This document shows positions 53,768 through 62,478 of a DNA stretch of 64,000 nt, in pieces. The position numbers and the translations under genes were made by a program. This DNA comes from Sphingobacteriales bacterium (GTDB taxonomy: Bacteria > Bacteroidota > Bacteroidia > Chitinophagales > Chitinophagaceae), in NCBI GenBank assembly GCA_016200915.1, contig JACQDV010000023.1, forward strand, positions 1 to 64,000, read 5' to 3'. The notes below the pieces were generated by a model. The model had not been told where the DNA came from. It saw nothing but the letters and a program-made list of their open reading frames with translations, and made no database searches. Each line of letters opens with the position of its first letter. Position 1 is the first letter of the stretch.

Positions 53768-54406
53768 ATGATAATTAAATCTGCTACGTACATCATCAGC
53801 AGCCCGGATTATACAAAATGCCCCAAACCGGATAAACCGGAGTTTGCTTTTATTGGCCGGAGTAATGTGGGCAAATCATCGGTAATTAACCTGCTTTGTG
53901 ATAACGATAAGCTTGCTAAAACTTCCGGCACGCCCGGTAAGACCCAACTCATCAATCATTTTTTAATTAAAACGGGCGATGAAAAAAATACTTCTTCAGA
54001 AACAGGTACCTGGTATTTAGTGGACTTGCCTGGCTATGGTTTTGCCAAAGTATCTCAAAGCAGCCGGAGGAGATGGGAGCAGATGATTGAAAATTATTTG
54101 CGCAAAAGAGAAACACTTACCCATGTTTTTGTACTGATAGATTCAAGACATAAACCACAAAAGCTCGATTTGGAATTTATCAAGCAATTGGGTAAATGGG
54201 AAATTCCCTTCTCATTAATATTTACCAAGTCAGATAAATCAACACAAAAAGAAGTGGCTGCTAATGTAAAAGCATTTTTAAATGCCATGCGAAAGACCTG
54301 GCAGTTTTTACCGCAGCATTTTGTTACCAGTGCAGTGAAGAAAACAGGAAGAAAAGAAATACTGAAATTTATTGATGATTGTAATAAACAAGTATTAAAA
54401 AATTAA
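53768..54406 (+). CDS. engB: Ribosome-assembly GTPase EngB (YihA/YsxC)
   Basis: 212-aa essential GTPase of large-subunit assembly. G1 GRSNVGKSS (near 28), G2/switch GTPGKTQ, G3 DLPGYGFAKVS, G4 TKSDK, G5 TSAVKKTGR. Start ATG 53768 (MIIKSATYI) follows the repeat region; the longer in-frame extension translates repeats and is not family-like. The next gene starts 3 bp downstream. Confidence 0.95.
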   Translation: MIIKSATYIISSPDYTKCPKPDKPEFAFIGRSNVGKSSVINLLCDNDKLAKTSGTPGKTQLINHFLIKTGDEKNTSSETGTWYLVDLPGYGFAKVSQSSRRRWEQMIENYLRKRETLTHVFVLIDSRHKPQKLDLEFIKQLGKWEIPFSLIFTKSDKSTQKEVAANVKAFLNAMRKTWQFLPQHFVTSAVKKTGRKEILKFIDDCNKQVLKN

Positions 54407-54408
54407 TC

Positions 54409-54636
54409 ATGAGCAATAACAATTTGAACGAGAAAGAGGCTTATATGGCGATGCTTTATTTTTTAGAGGAATATAACAGAAGAGGTAGGTCAGATGAAAT
54501 AGAAATCTTGTTGGGTAGTATGGATTTTTATATCTGGGCTGATAATACGCCAAATGATCCTGCTATGTGGCCGGATTTGTTATCAGCTGTTGAAAAGGTG
54601 AAAGCGAATAAAAATGACATACCCTTTTTAAAATAA
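54409..54636 (+). CDS. Small acidic protein downstream of engB
   Basis: 75 aa, not recognised. Conserved-looking features are YFLEEYNRRGRSDEIEILLGSMDFY and NDPAMWPDLLSAVEKV, with a strongly acidic, Trp-containing helical profile. No signal or membrane segment. The spacing of 2 bp after engB suggests co-translation. The LGSM...PNDPAMW pattern reminds me of short immunity-like or regulatory proteins, but I cannot name a family with confidence. Confidence 0.65.
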   Translation: MSNNNLNEKEAYMAMLYFLEEYNRRGRSDEIEILLGSMDFYIWADNTPNDPAMWPDLLSAVEKVKANKNDIPFLK

Positions 54637-54660
54637 AAAACTCCGCCCAGTTGAGCGGAG
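54634..54660 (-). terminator. Intrinsic terminator of the OmpR-type regulator gene
   Basis: CTCCGC-8 nt-GCGGAG stem, followed on the minus strand by six T residues. It lies 30 bp beyond the regulator stop and overlaps the end of the convergent small gene, so it may serve both. Confidence 0.7.
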
Positions 54661-54690
54661 TAATATCATGATGAAATAAGAAAACTCTGT

Positions 54691-55389
54691 TTATTCAGGA
54701 ACCACCAGCCTGAAACCATTACCGTGAATATTCACAATTTCAATGGTACCATCTTCTTTCAAATATTTACGCAGTTTGGCAATGTACACATCCATACTTC
54801 TTCCGTTAAAATAAGTATCGCTGCCCCAAATGCGTTTTAGTGCCTGTTCTCTTGGCAACAAATCATTTTTAAATTCGGCCAGCATCTTCAGCAATTCATT
54901 CTCTTTGGGAGAAAGCGTTTGTGTTTTACCATCAACCGTTAATTCTCTCAGTTTGGGATTGAAATGATATTTGCCCAGATCAAATTCAATTGTTTCGCTG
55001 GCTCTGTTCATTTCCTCGTTACGTTTGAGTATGGCTTTTATCTTCAGTAACAATACTTCGCTGTCAAATGGCTTGGTGATGTAATCATCCGCACCGAGTT
55101 TGTAACCACTGATGATATCTTCCTTCATCGTTTTTGCAGAAAGAAAGAATAAAGGAATATCAGGATCTACATCACGAATTTCTTCGCCCAATGTAAATCC
55201 GTCCATGTTGGGCATCATTACATCGAGCAGGCACAGCTCAAACTTTTCACGGCGAAAAGCTGCGAGGCCAAGTATGCCGTCTCTTTCGAGTGTTACATCA
55301 TAATCGTTTAGCTCAAGATAATTCTTCAAAACCATGCCTAAGTTTTGGTCATCTTCTACCAATAATATTTTGGGTTTAGTTCCTTCCAT
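54691..55389 (-). CDS. OmpR/PhoB-family response regulator (RprY-like)
   Basis: 232 aa. Receiver domain with ILLVEDDQNLG, phospho-acceptor Asp in LCLLDVMMPNMDG (near 57) and KPFDSEVLLLK; C-terminal winged helix with LSPKENELLKML and YIAKLRKYLKEDGTIEIVNIHGNGFRL. Closest in style to RprY of Bacteroides. No kinase gene is adjacent. Members of this family bind 11-bp-spaced direct repeats like those near 5.9, 7.3 and 15.1 kb, but there is no evidence that this one does. Confidence 0.9.
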   Translation of the reverse strand: MEGTKPKILLVEDDQNLGMVLKNYLELNDYDVTLERDGILGLAAFRREKFELCLLDVMMPNMDGFTLGEEIRDVDPDIPLFFLSAKTMKEDIISGYKLGADDYITKPFDSEVLLLKIKAILKRNEEMNRASETIEFDLGKYHFNPKLRELTVDGKTQTLSPKENELLKMLAEFKNDLLPREQALKRIWGSDTYFNGRSMDVYIAKLRKYLKEDGTIEIVNIHGNGFRLVVPE

Positions 55390-55526
55390 AATTTTTTGTT
55401 TAATTGTTAAGCAAATAAAATTAATACATTCCTCCTTATTAAAATACCGTGCCTAATTTTTTGTTAAAGACTCACAGATGCTTTTTTACAGAAACTTTTA
55501 ATTTTGCTGTTCTCAAATCATGAATT

Positions 55527-55898
55527 ATGCGCATCACTCCAGATAACCGGTTAAAAAAATTAGTGGTCATTGGCGACCGTGTGCTCATTAAACCCAGCAA
55601 ACCCGATGAACGTACGGCAAGCGGATTGTACCTGCCACCGGGTGTACACGAAAAAGAGAAAGTACAGCAGGGCTATGTCATCAAAACCGGGCCGGGATAT
55701 GCTATCCCCATGCCGGTAGATAATGAGCCATGGAAGAGCGAAGAAGAACAGGTGAAATATGTTCCGCTACAGGCAAAAGAAGGAGACCTCGCTATTTTTT
55801 TAGTAAGTGGCGCCACCGAAGTAATGTATGAAGGCGATAAATATTTTATTGTTCCGCAGGGTGCCATACTGATGCTGGAAAGAGAAGAAGATTTGTAA
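55527..55898 (+). CDS. GroES-like co-chaperone, stand-alone
   Basis: 123 aa with the chaperonin-10 fold: VVIGDRVLIKPSKPDERTASGLYLPPG, mobile-loop-like VQQGYVIKTGPG, and GDLAIFLVSGATEVMYEGDKYFIVPQG. It is about 25-30 residues longer than GroES (extra segment IPMPVDNEPWKSEEEQVKYVPL) and is not followed by groEL. It may be a specialised or paralogous Cpn10 used with a chaperonin elsewhere. Confidence 0.85.
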   Translation: MRITPDNRLKKLVVIGDRVLIKPSKPDERTASGLYLPPGVHEKEKVQQGYVIKTGPGYAIPMPVDNEPWKSEEEQVKYVPLQAKEGDLAIFLVSGATEVMYEGDKYFIVPQGAILMLEREEDL

Positions 55899-55996
55899 AT
55901 TTTTACCGGGAAAGTTTATGTAACGTCAGTATTATCCGCAATGCTTTTTGTTTTTATAAAACCGAATTACTTAACTTTCCCCTCAAAACTTTTTTT

Positions 55997-57547
55997 ATGG
56001 CTGCTAACAAAGACGCTTTTGTTCAATTAGTAAAAAACGGTTATACATTCAAAGGTGAAAACTTTCGCATCGGTACAGCTGTGCTTAATGGGGAAGTATT
56101 GGCAGGCAGTGATATTTTTCTTCCGCTAAAAACAATGAATCGCCATGGGTTGATTGCAGGCGCCACTGGTACAGGTAAAACAAAAACATTACAGGTAATG
56201 GCAGAAGGGTTAAGCGATGCCAGTGTACCTGTATTAATGATGGATATAAAAGGCGACCTGAGTGGCATTGCAGCAGCCGGAACGGAAAATGATAAAATAA
56301 AAGAACGTCTCAGCAAGATTGGCGGTGGTTATAAACCAAGTGCTTTTCCTGTTGAATTAATGACACTGAGTGATCAGAAGGGAGTCAGGATGAGGGCAAC
56401 CGTAAGTGAATTTGGCCCTATTTTAATTTCTAAGATTTTAGGATTGAACGATACGCAGGAAGGCCTGGTGGCGATGATCTTTAAATATTGTGATGATAAT
56501 AAAATGCCGTTGCTCGACTTAAAAGATTTTGTGAAGGTATTGCAGTATGTAAGCAATGAAGGCAAAGCAGAAATAGAAAAAGAATATGGAAAAATTGCCA
56601 CCACTTCAACCGGAACAGTTTTAAGAAAAGTAGTGGAGCTTCAGCAACAGGGAGCAGATATATTTTTTGGTGAACCATCTTTTGAAGTGGATGATTTAAT
56701 GAAGATAGCTGATGATGGAAGAGGGATGATTAATATACTCCGGGTAACGGATATGCAGAATCGTCCTAAACTGTTTTCAACATTCATGCTTCAACTGCTG
56801 GCAGAATTATATGCTACTTTACCGGAAGCCGGCGATATTGACAAGCCCAAACTGATATTGTTTATTGATGAAGCACATTTAGTTTTCCAGGAAGCAACGG
56901 AAGCTTTATTGCAGCAGATAGAAACAGTAATTAAACTGATTCGTTCAAAAGGAGTAGGCATTTTCTTTTGTACACAAAATCCGCAGGATGTTCCTGCGAG
57001 TGTGTTAGCACAATTAGGTTTGAAAGTACAACATGCATTAAGAGCTTTCACCGCAGCTGACAGAAAGACGATTAAAGAGGCCGCACAAAACTATCCTGAA
57101 ACAGAATATTATGATGTGGATGAACTGCTCACTCAATTAGGAATTGGCGAAGCATTCATTACCATGCTCAATGAAAAAGGCATTCCAACTCCACTGGTAC
57201 ATACTATGCTGGTTCCGCCAGGAAGCCGTATGGATATTTTAAGTGACAGTGAGATTGATGCTTTGGTAAGTAAATCCAAATTAGTTAGTAAGTATGCAGA
57301 AGCAGTTGATGAAAAAAGTGCTTATGAAATTTTGACTGATAAGCTCAATGATGCAGCCGATAAACAAAAACAGGAGGAAGATCAAAAAGAAGACAATAAA
57401 AAATCTTCGCAGGAAAAAGGTTTCTTTGATAATCCGGTGGTGAAGCAGGTAGGACGAACAGCCGCTTCAGTTATTACCCGTAGTTTATTAGGTGCTTTAG
57501 GATTGGGCGGACGGAGCAGTAGCCGTAAAAAAAGTGGTTGGCTATAG
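55997..57547 (+). CDS. HerA-like DUF853 ATPase (YjgR type)
   Basis: 516 aa. Walker A GATGTGKTKT (near 53) preceded by RHGLIAG, Walker B LILFIDEAHLVF (near 288), FFCTQNPQDVP sensor and a C-terminal Lys/Ser-rich tail containing GGRSSSRKKSGW. Family of HerA-type helicase-like ATPases of unknown role in bacteria. No nuclease (NurA) or defence partner adjacent, so a housekeeping function is more likely than a defence one. Confidence 0.88.
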   Translation: MAANKDAFVQLVKNGYTFKGENFRIGTAVLNGEVLAGSDIFLPLKTMNRHGLIAGATGTGKTKTLQVMAEGLSDASVPVLMMDIKGDLSGIAAAGTENDKIKERLSKIGGGYKPSAFPVELMTLSDQKGVRMRATVSEFGPILISKILGLNDTQEGLVAMIFKYCDDNKMPLLDLKDFVKVLQYVSNEGKAEIEKEYGKIATTSTGTVLRKVVELQQQGADIFFGEPSFEVDDLMKIADDGRGMINILRVTDMQNRPKLFSTFMLQLLAELYATLPEAGDIDKPKLILFIDEAHLVFQEATEALLQQIETVIKLIRSKGVGIFFCTQNPQDVPASVLAQLGLKVQHALRAFTAADRKTIKEAAQNYPETEYYDVDELLTQLGIGEAFITMLNEKGIPTPLVHTMLVPPGSRMDILSDSEIDALVSKSKLVSKYAEAVDEKSAYEILTDKLNDAADKQKQEEDQKEDNKKSSQEKGFFDNPVVKQVGRTAASVITRSLLGALGLGGRSSSRKKSGWL

Positions 57548-57603
57548 TTGTTATTGACTTACTAACAATGATGTTTAACTCTGTTTCTTGTTTTTAGTAA
57601 TAG

Positions 57604-57611
57604 TAGATTTG
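57604..57611 (+). promoter_or_regulatory. -7 promoter element of the PAP2 gene
   Basis: TAGATTTG, exact TAnnTTTG match, 14 bp before the ATG; spacing to a weak upstream TTG is not ideal. Confidence 0.45.
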
Positions 57612-57625
57612 CCAAAAATTCAGGA

Positions 57626-58498
57626 ATGACAAAAGTATTTCTCTGGCTCATTTGTTTGCTGGCGACTTCCAATCTCTTTTCACAAGAAGACAGTGTTGTA
57701 TATTATTTTGCTAAACCAAAGCCATTTGCTTTTGTCACCAATGTTCCCGGCGAAGTAGTGCAAATGGTGAAATGGCCATTTCAAAAAAAGCATCTTAAAT
57801 CTACCGCTATATTAGCTGGTTCAACAGCTGTGTTAATTGCATTGGATCAAAATATTTATAATGGAGTAAGACATGCGGCAGACCAGGCAGGTTTACATCC
57901 CGAAGAAAAAAATAATGTTATTTGGGCAGTTAAAACCGGCAGCAAAGAAACAGTTATTTTAAAGTTGCCGGGAAATTTGAATACTGCTTTTTATATGTTG
58001 GGTGAAGGAATGCCCACTATTTTAATTGCGGGTGGCATGTGGCTGCAGGGAAAAATTAATCATAATTACCGCTCCTTGCAAACGGCCAGCGATTTGACAG
58101 AATCATTTATAACACTGGGGTTAACTACACAACTTACCAAATGGGCTACAGGAAGAGAAAATCCAATATTAGCAACGCAGAGAAATGGAGCATGGCGGCC
58201 CTTTGTTTCTTTTAGTGATTTTCAAAATAATAAACCTAAGTATGATGCTTTTCCATCAGGACATTTGGCTACAATGATGGCCACAGTAACAATATTGGCC
58301 AATAATTACCCGGAGAAAAAATGGATTAAACCGGTTGGGTATTCACTAATGGCTTTAACAAGTTTAGCGACAGTTAATAACGGAGTTCATTGGCTTAGCG
58401 ATATTCCTATGGGAATTGCAATGGGCTATATATCCGGAAAAATTATTACGGATCGTCACAAGAAAAAAATTCCACGCACCAACCCGTTACTGAATTAA
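57626..58498 (+). CDS. PAP2-superfamily membrane phosphatase
   Basis: 290 aa with signal/anchor ~1-19 (ending LFSQ). Three phosphatase motifs: KWATGRENP (C1, with Arg-x-x-Pro spacing close to the KxxxxxxRP form), PSGHLATMMA (C2), and NGVHWLSDIPMG (C3, catalytic His and Asp). Likely an undecaprenyl- or phospholipid-phosphate phosphatase facing the periplasm. Followed by an LTA-synthase-type gene after 55 bp, so the pair may act on envelope phospholipids. Confidence 0.85.
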   Translation: MTKVFLWLICLLATSNLFSQEDSVVYYFAKPKPFAFVTNVPGEVVQMVKWPFQKKHLKSTAILAGSTAVLIALDQNIYNGVRHAADQAGLHPEEKNNVIWAVKTGSKETVILKLPGNLNTAFYMLGEGMPTILIAGGMWLQGKINHNYRSLQTASDLTESFITLGLTTQLTKWATGRENPILATQRNGAWRPFVSFSDFQNNKPKYDAFPSGHLATMMATVTILANNYPEKKWIKPVGYSLMALTSLATVNNGVHWLSDIPMGIAMGYISGKIITDRHKKKIPRTNPLLN

Positions 58499-58553
58499 AT
58501 TATCATTCCTAAGTTACGGAGAACTAACTTTGTTGTTTTGTTATAACAGCAAT

Positions 58554-60494
58554 ATGATCAAAAGGTTTTTGCAAAAATTATATGCGCATCGTTTTGGCCC
58601 TGTTGCATTAATGGTGGTACTGGTTTGCGTCATCAGTTTAATTACAAGAGTTGTTTTATTAATCCGTTCTTTTCCCGAACTGGATTTAAATCTTTTGCAA
58701 TGGGTTGGAATTTTTTTAGTTGGATTTTTTTATGATTTGATAGTTGCTTTCTATGCTGCTATTCCGCTAATACTGTATTGCTGGTTTGTACCCGGGTTTA
58801 TTTACAATCACCGCTGGCATCGGTTTATGTTGTATGGATTGTTTGGGTTGATCATCTTCCTTTTACTATTCAACGCAGCGGCAGAATGGTTTTTCTGGGA
58901 TGAGTTTACGGTAAGGTATAATTTTATTGCTGTGGATTATCTCGTTTACACAACAGAGGTGATTGGAAACATACAGGAGTCTTATCCTTTTCTTCCGTAT
59001 TTATTAGGTGCATTGCTCATTGTGGCTATTGTGCTGGTTCGATACCTGAGACATAATATCAAATCATCGCAGCGTTCGGGAATGCGGTTTGTAAAAAGAA
59101 CCCGGGTTGCTTTATTGTTACTGGCTATTCCTGCTCTCAGCTGGTTTTTTGTCAGTAATGGGGTAAAAAATTTTTCCACTAACAGCTATGTAAAGGAATT
59201 ATCCGGAAATGGCTTATATGAATTTGGCGCTGCTTTCTGGAATAATGAATTAGATTATAACCGTTTTTATGTAACCGAAAAAGACGAAGATGCTTTTAGA
59301 AAAGTAAAACAGTTAATTCTTCAACCGGGAGAAAAATATATCAGCAATGATATTTACAATATTACAAGAACTGTAACGCCTGATAGTGCAGAAAAGAAAA
59401 TGAACGTGGTGCTGATTAGTGTGGAAAGCCTGAGTGGAAGTTTTTTAAAATATTTTGGCAATACACAAAACATCACGCCTGTACTGGATTCATTAATTCC
59501 CTACGGATTGTTCTTTTCTAACTTTTATGCCAACGGAACAAGAACTGTGAGAGGATTGGAAGCATTATCAGCTGCCTTGCCACCCACACCGGGACAATCA
59601 ACCGTACGCCGCCCCAACAATGAAGATATGTTTACATTAGGCAGTGTGTTTAAGAACAAAGGATATGATGTGAAGTTTATTTATGGCGGCAATAGTTTTT
59701 TTGACAACATGGGTTATTTCTTTGGTCATAATAATTATGAAGTAATTGACCAGGATAATATTCCCAAACCGCCCAAGGATTCATTGTATCATGAAACGGT
59801 TTGGGGTGTGGCGGATGAATATTTATTTACCAAAGCAATAGGAGAGATGGATAAAGCAAATGCAGCCGGTAAATTATTTTTTCATCATGTGATGACGGTT
59901 TCTAATCATCGTCCCTATACTTATCCCAAAGGACGAATTGATATTGATCCGGAAAAACAAGTAAGGGAAGGAGCTGTTAAATATTCTGATTATTGTATTG
60001 GTAAGTTTTTAAAAGAAGCTAAACAAAGACCGTGGTTTAATAATACCATCTTTGTTATTGTGGCCGACCATTGTGCGAAAGTTGCTGGTAAAACAGAGAT
60101 ACCAGTTAACAATTATCATATTCCCTGTTTAATTTATGGGCCATCCATCATTCAACCAAAAATTGAAAGCCGTTTAACATCACAAATTGATTTAGCACCA
60201 ACATTATTGGGCTTAATGAATGTGTCGTATGAAAGTAAATTCTTTGGTTTTGATATTAACAAAGTAAAGCCAGGTGACGAAAGAAATTTTCTGTGTACTT
60301 ACCAGTTAATAGCTTATGTAAAAAATAATAAGATGGTACTGATGAGCCCGGTGAAGAAAGTGGAAATGTATTCGGTAAATTTTACTGATGGCAGCTCAAA
60401 AAAAATTCCATTGGAAGATTCGTTGGTGAAAGAAGCAGTGGCGTATTATCAAAGTGCCAGTTATCTTTTTAAAAATAAATTGTATAAAAAGTAA
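58554..60494 (+). CDS. LTA-synthase-family alkaline phosphatase/sulfatase-like protein
   Basis: 646 aa. Five transmembrane segments over residues ~1-210, then a periplasmic sulfatase-fold domain. NVVLISVESLSG and GTRTVRGLEAL (with the candidate Thr nucleophile), VIVADHCAK (metal ligands) and FHHVMTVSNHRPY match LtaS/OpgB-like enzymes. In Gram-negative bacteria these transfer glycerol phosphate or phosphoethanolamine onto envelope glycans or lipids. Start ATG 58554 (MIKRF) over a TTG eight codons upstream. Substrate unknown. Confidence 0.88.
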   Translation: MIKRFLQKLYAHRFGPVALMVVLVCVISLITRVVLLIRSFPELDLNLLQWVGIFLVGFFYDLIVAFYAAIPLILYCWFVPGFIYNHRWHRFMLYGLFGLIIFLLLFNAAAEWFFWDEFTVRYNFIAVDYLVYTTEVIGNIQESYPFLPYLLGALLIVAIVLVRYLRHNIKSSQRSGMRFVKRTRVALLLLAIPALSWFFVSNGVKNFSTNSYVKELSGNGLYEFGAAFWNNELDYNRFYVTEKDEDAFRKVKQLILQPGEKYISNDIYNITRTVTPDSAEKKMNVVLISVESLSGSFLKYFGNTQNITPVLDSLIPYGLFFSNFYANGTRTVRGLEALSAALPPTPGQSTVRRPNNEDMFTLGSVFKNKGYDVKFIYGGNSFFDNMGYFFGHNNYEVIDQDNIPKPPKDSLYHETVWGVADEYLFTKAIGEMDKANAAGKLFFHHVMTVSNHRPYTYPKGRIDIDPEKQVREGAVKYSDYCIGKFLKEAKQRPWFNNTIFVIVADHCAKVAGKTEIPVNNYHIPCLIYGPSIIQPKIESRLTSQIDLAPTLLGLMNVSYESKFFGFDINKVKPGDERNFLCTYQLIAYVKNNKMVLMSPVKKVEMYSVNFTDGSSKKIPLEDSLVKEAVAYYQSASYLFKNKLYKK

Positions 60495-60609
60495 AGTATA
60501 GTGTTAACCGCTTAATAACATCTGCTTTGTATTTGCTTAACACCGGTATAAAATAGCTGCTACTACCTTTATAGCCGCTTCTTTTTAGTCGGTTTAGGGT
60601 TATGTTAAT

Positions 60610-60637
60610 AGCTCCGTGACGAACGGAGCTTTTTTTA
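60610..60637 (+). terminator. Intrinsic terminator downstream of the LTA-synthase-type gene
   Basis: AGCTCCGT-GACGA-ACGGAGCT (8-bp perfect stem) followed by seven T residues. It is 115 bp after the stop codon; a TACCTTTA -7-like sequence at 60564 lies between, so it could alternatively end a short independent transcript. Confidence 0.85.
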
Positions 60638-60647
60638 TGATTATGTA

Positions 60648-61307
60648 TTACCGTATTTTTTTTAATACTTTTATTATCACAGTACCCGTTTTTCCTGCAT
60701 CCTCGTATTCCTGATTAAGTTTGAGGTCTCCTAACTTTCTAAACCCCGAAAGCAATGGCAGTTCCTGGGCATTAAATATGGAAGAAATGCTGGTAAGAGG
60801 TACTATTTCACGTTCGCCTTCTTTTAGAGTAGAATCACATGAGCCGGTTACTGTCCTTGTAAATCCCTCTGATGTAGTATCTGTGAAATGGATATATCCT
60901 CCACGATGATCATAATAAATTTGCAGTTCTGTCTTAACTGGTCCATAACCGGATACCTTAATCGTACACCAATCATCTCCATCTCCTGTTTTTTGTGCAG
61001 CCCAGAACTCCATATTGATACTAAGGTGCAGTATGCCCGTATAAGTAATGTCTTCATCGGCAGTACCATTCTCGTTGCCCTCAAGTGTTCCTATCAGGCT
61101 AACAGTACCTCTCTTTCGTGAAGGAACAGAACTGGTATCTCCATAAGGATACACCTCTCCGGCAAAATTGAACCGCACCTCGTAAGCGGAAAGACCGATA
61201 GCTTTTGAATGATCATTAATGACCGGGAAAGATTTTTTATTTTCTTTAATAGCACCAGAAAGAAATAATGGTGCTATCAGAACAAAAAATGATTTGTAAT
61301 ACTTCAT
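60648..61307 (-). CDS. Secreted protein of unknown function
   Basis: 219 aa with a signal peptide (~1-18, ending LSGAI). The remainder is beta-strand-rich (VRFNFAGEVYPYG, GTVSLIGTLEG, DDWCTIKVSGYGP, GGYIHFTDTT) with two Cys in the mature part. No family recognised. Last gene of a minus-strand run with the paralogous pair at 61320 and 62479 (12-bp gap), so probably exported with them. Confidence 0.7.
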   Translation of the reverse strand: MKYYKSFFVLIAPLFLSGAIKENKKSFPVINDHSKAIGLSAYEVRFNFAGEVYPYGDTSSVPSRKRGTVSLIGTLEGNENGTADEDITYTGILHLSINMEFWAAQKTGDGDDWCTIKVSGYGPVKTELQIYYDHRGGYIHFTDTTSEGFTRTVTGSCDSTLKEGEREIVPLTSISSIFNAQELPLLSGFRKLGDLKLNQEYEDAGKTGTVIIKVLKKIR

Positions 61308-61319
61308 TTGAAATGATTT

Positions 61320-62471
61320 TTATTTATCGATCATAGCCTGCAATTTTTCCATTGGAAAATCATCTTCTATGATCTTCTTAAAATCCATGCTCCATTTGGT
61401 CTGCTCGCTCCAGCTTAATTCAAGAACAAAAAATTGCGGAACATATTTAGGCAAATCGGTCCGGAAATAATTTGGATTCTCCGTAGCAAGCATGCAACCG
61501 CCTTCCGACTCCGGTAGAAAAACCGGTCCTTCAAACATGAGTAGTGGATCAATACGTACAACAGCCGCTGAATCCAGGAGACCTTTTTTTTTTGTTTCTT
61601 CTAATTCATCCTGGAGTTTTTTTATTGCATCATTTTTTGCTTTTTTGTTCCGGGCATTTTGATCATCAAATTCTTTTTGAGGAGGACGAACTTGGGCCGG
61701 CAATTCTTCATTGATCACTATAAGTTTTTTCTCAAGTTCATCATAATACCTTGTAACGTACCGGATAGCTCTATCCAGAAATTGTTTTCTTGTAATTGGT
61801 ATGTAAGGCAACATTCCGTCGCGACTGATCAATACAAAATGTGAAGAAACCAAATTTGCATTAATACCCCCAACGTCAGTCATCAGGTCACAACCCTTCC
61901 ACTTTCCTGCTGCAAACATCTTTCTCTTGATCGGTCTGCCCTCGATCCTCCATTCATCACCGCTGGCATAATTCTCATTCAAAATGTCCAGTCTGTTCGA
62001 AAAGATATAAATGCCGCCACTGCTGGCTTCGGGATACATATTCATGATCTCGTTTTGTTTACCGGTACATATCCATGGGGATAAACCACAAGTGTAGCTG
62101 TAACTATAGACAGGGTTGATCCTGGTTTTTGTTTCATCCGGATCACGATCATTTACCGGTATATATTTAACCTCATCCGCAAATGATGTTTTGGTAAAGC
62201 CCTCGCCGAACCAACCGGCATCTGAACCCATGGGTTGGGGATAAAGTCGCCAGACAAGATCATGAATTGCATTCAGGCGCTTTATTATGTCATCACGGGA
62301 AACATTCGTGTTGAGTGTAGCTATTCTAACGTCAGGCATCAGCCATTTGCCCTTGTAACTATTAAGGAACTCATCTGTACAGGGAACCAAAATATTTAAT
62401 TTGGGAAAGTGAGGGTTCTGTGCCGATGAATGAATGGAGAAAAGAAGAAGTATGATGAGTTGTTTTTTCAT
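61320..62471 (-). CDS. Secreted protein of unknown function, paralogue A
   Basis: 383 aa, signal peptide ~1-17 (ending SSAQ). Shares with the upstream gene the order VPC, YPxPM, NEIM, RIEGRPIK, KWKGxD, LPYIPITRKQFLDRAI, a Lys/Glu-rich coiled coil (~250-285), TENPNYF, DLPKYVPQ and C-terminal FPMEKLQAMIDK. It has several extra Cys (CGLSPWIC). No catalytic motif is apparent. I take ATG 62471; a start 18 bases earlier would overlap the neighbour further. Confidence 0.75.
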   Translation of the reverse strand: MKKQLIILLLFSIHSSAQNPHFPKLNILVPCTDEFLNSYKGKWLMPDVRIATLNTNVSRDDIIKRLNAIHDLVWRLYPQPMGSDAGWFGEGFTKTSFADEVKYIPVNDRDPDETKTRINPVYSYSYTCGLSPWICTGKQNEIMNMYPEASSGGIYIFSNRLDILNENYASGDEWRIEGRPIKRKMFAAGKWKGCDLMTDVGGINANLVSSHFVLISRDGMLPYIPITRKQFLDRAIRYVTRYYDELEKKLIVINEELPAQVRPPQKEFDDQNARNKKAKNDAIKKLQDELEETKKKGLLDSAAVVRIDPLLMFEGPVFLPESEGGCMLATENPNYFRTDLPKYVPQFFVLELSWSEQTKWSMDFKKIIEDDFPMEKLQAMIDK

Positions 62472-62478
62472 AAACAAT

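Noticed and set aside
55997-57547. HerA-based defence system
   Set aside because: Neighbours are a GroES-like gene and a PAP2 phosphatase; no SIR2, nuclease or DUF4297-like partner is adjacent, and the gene is of the widespread DUF853 type.
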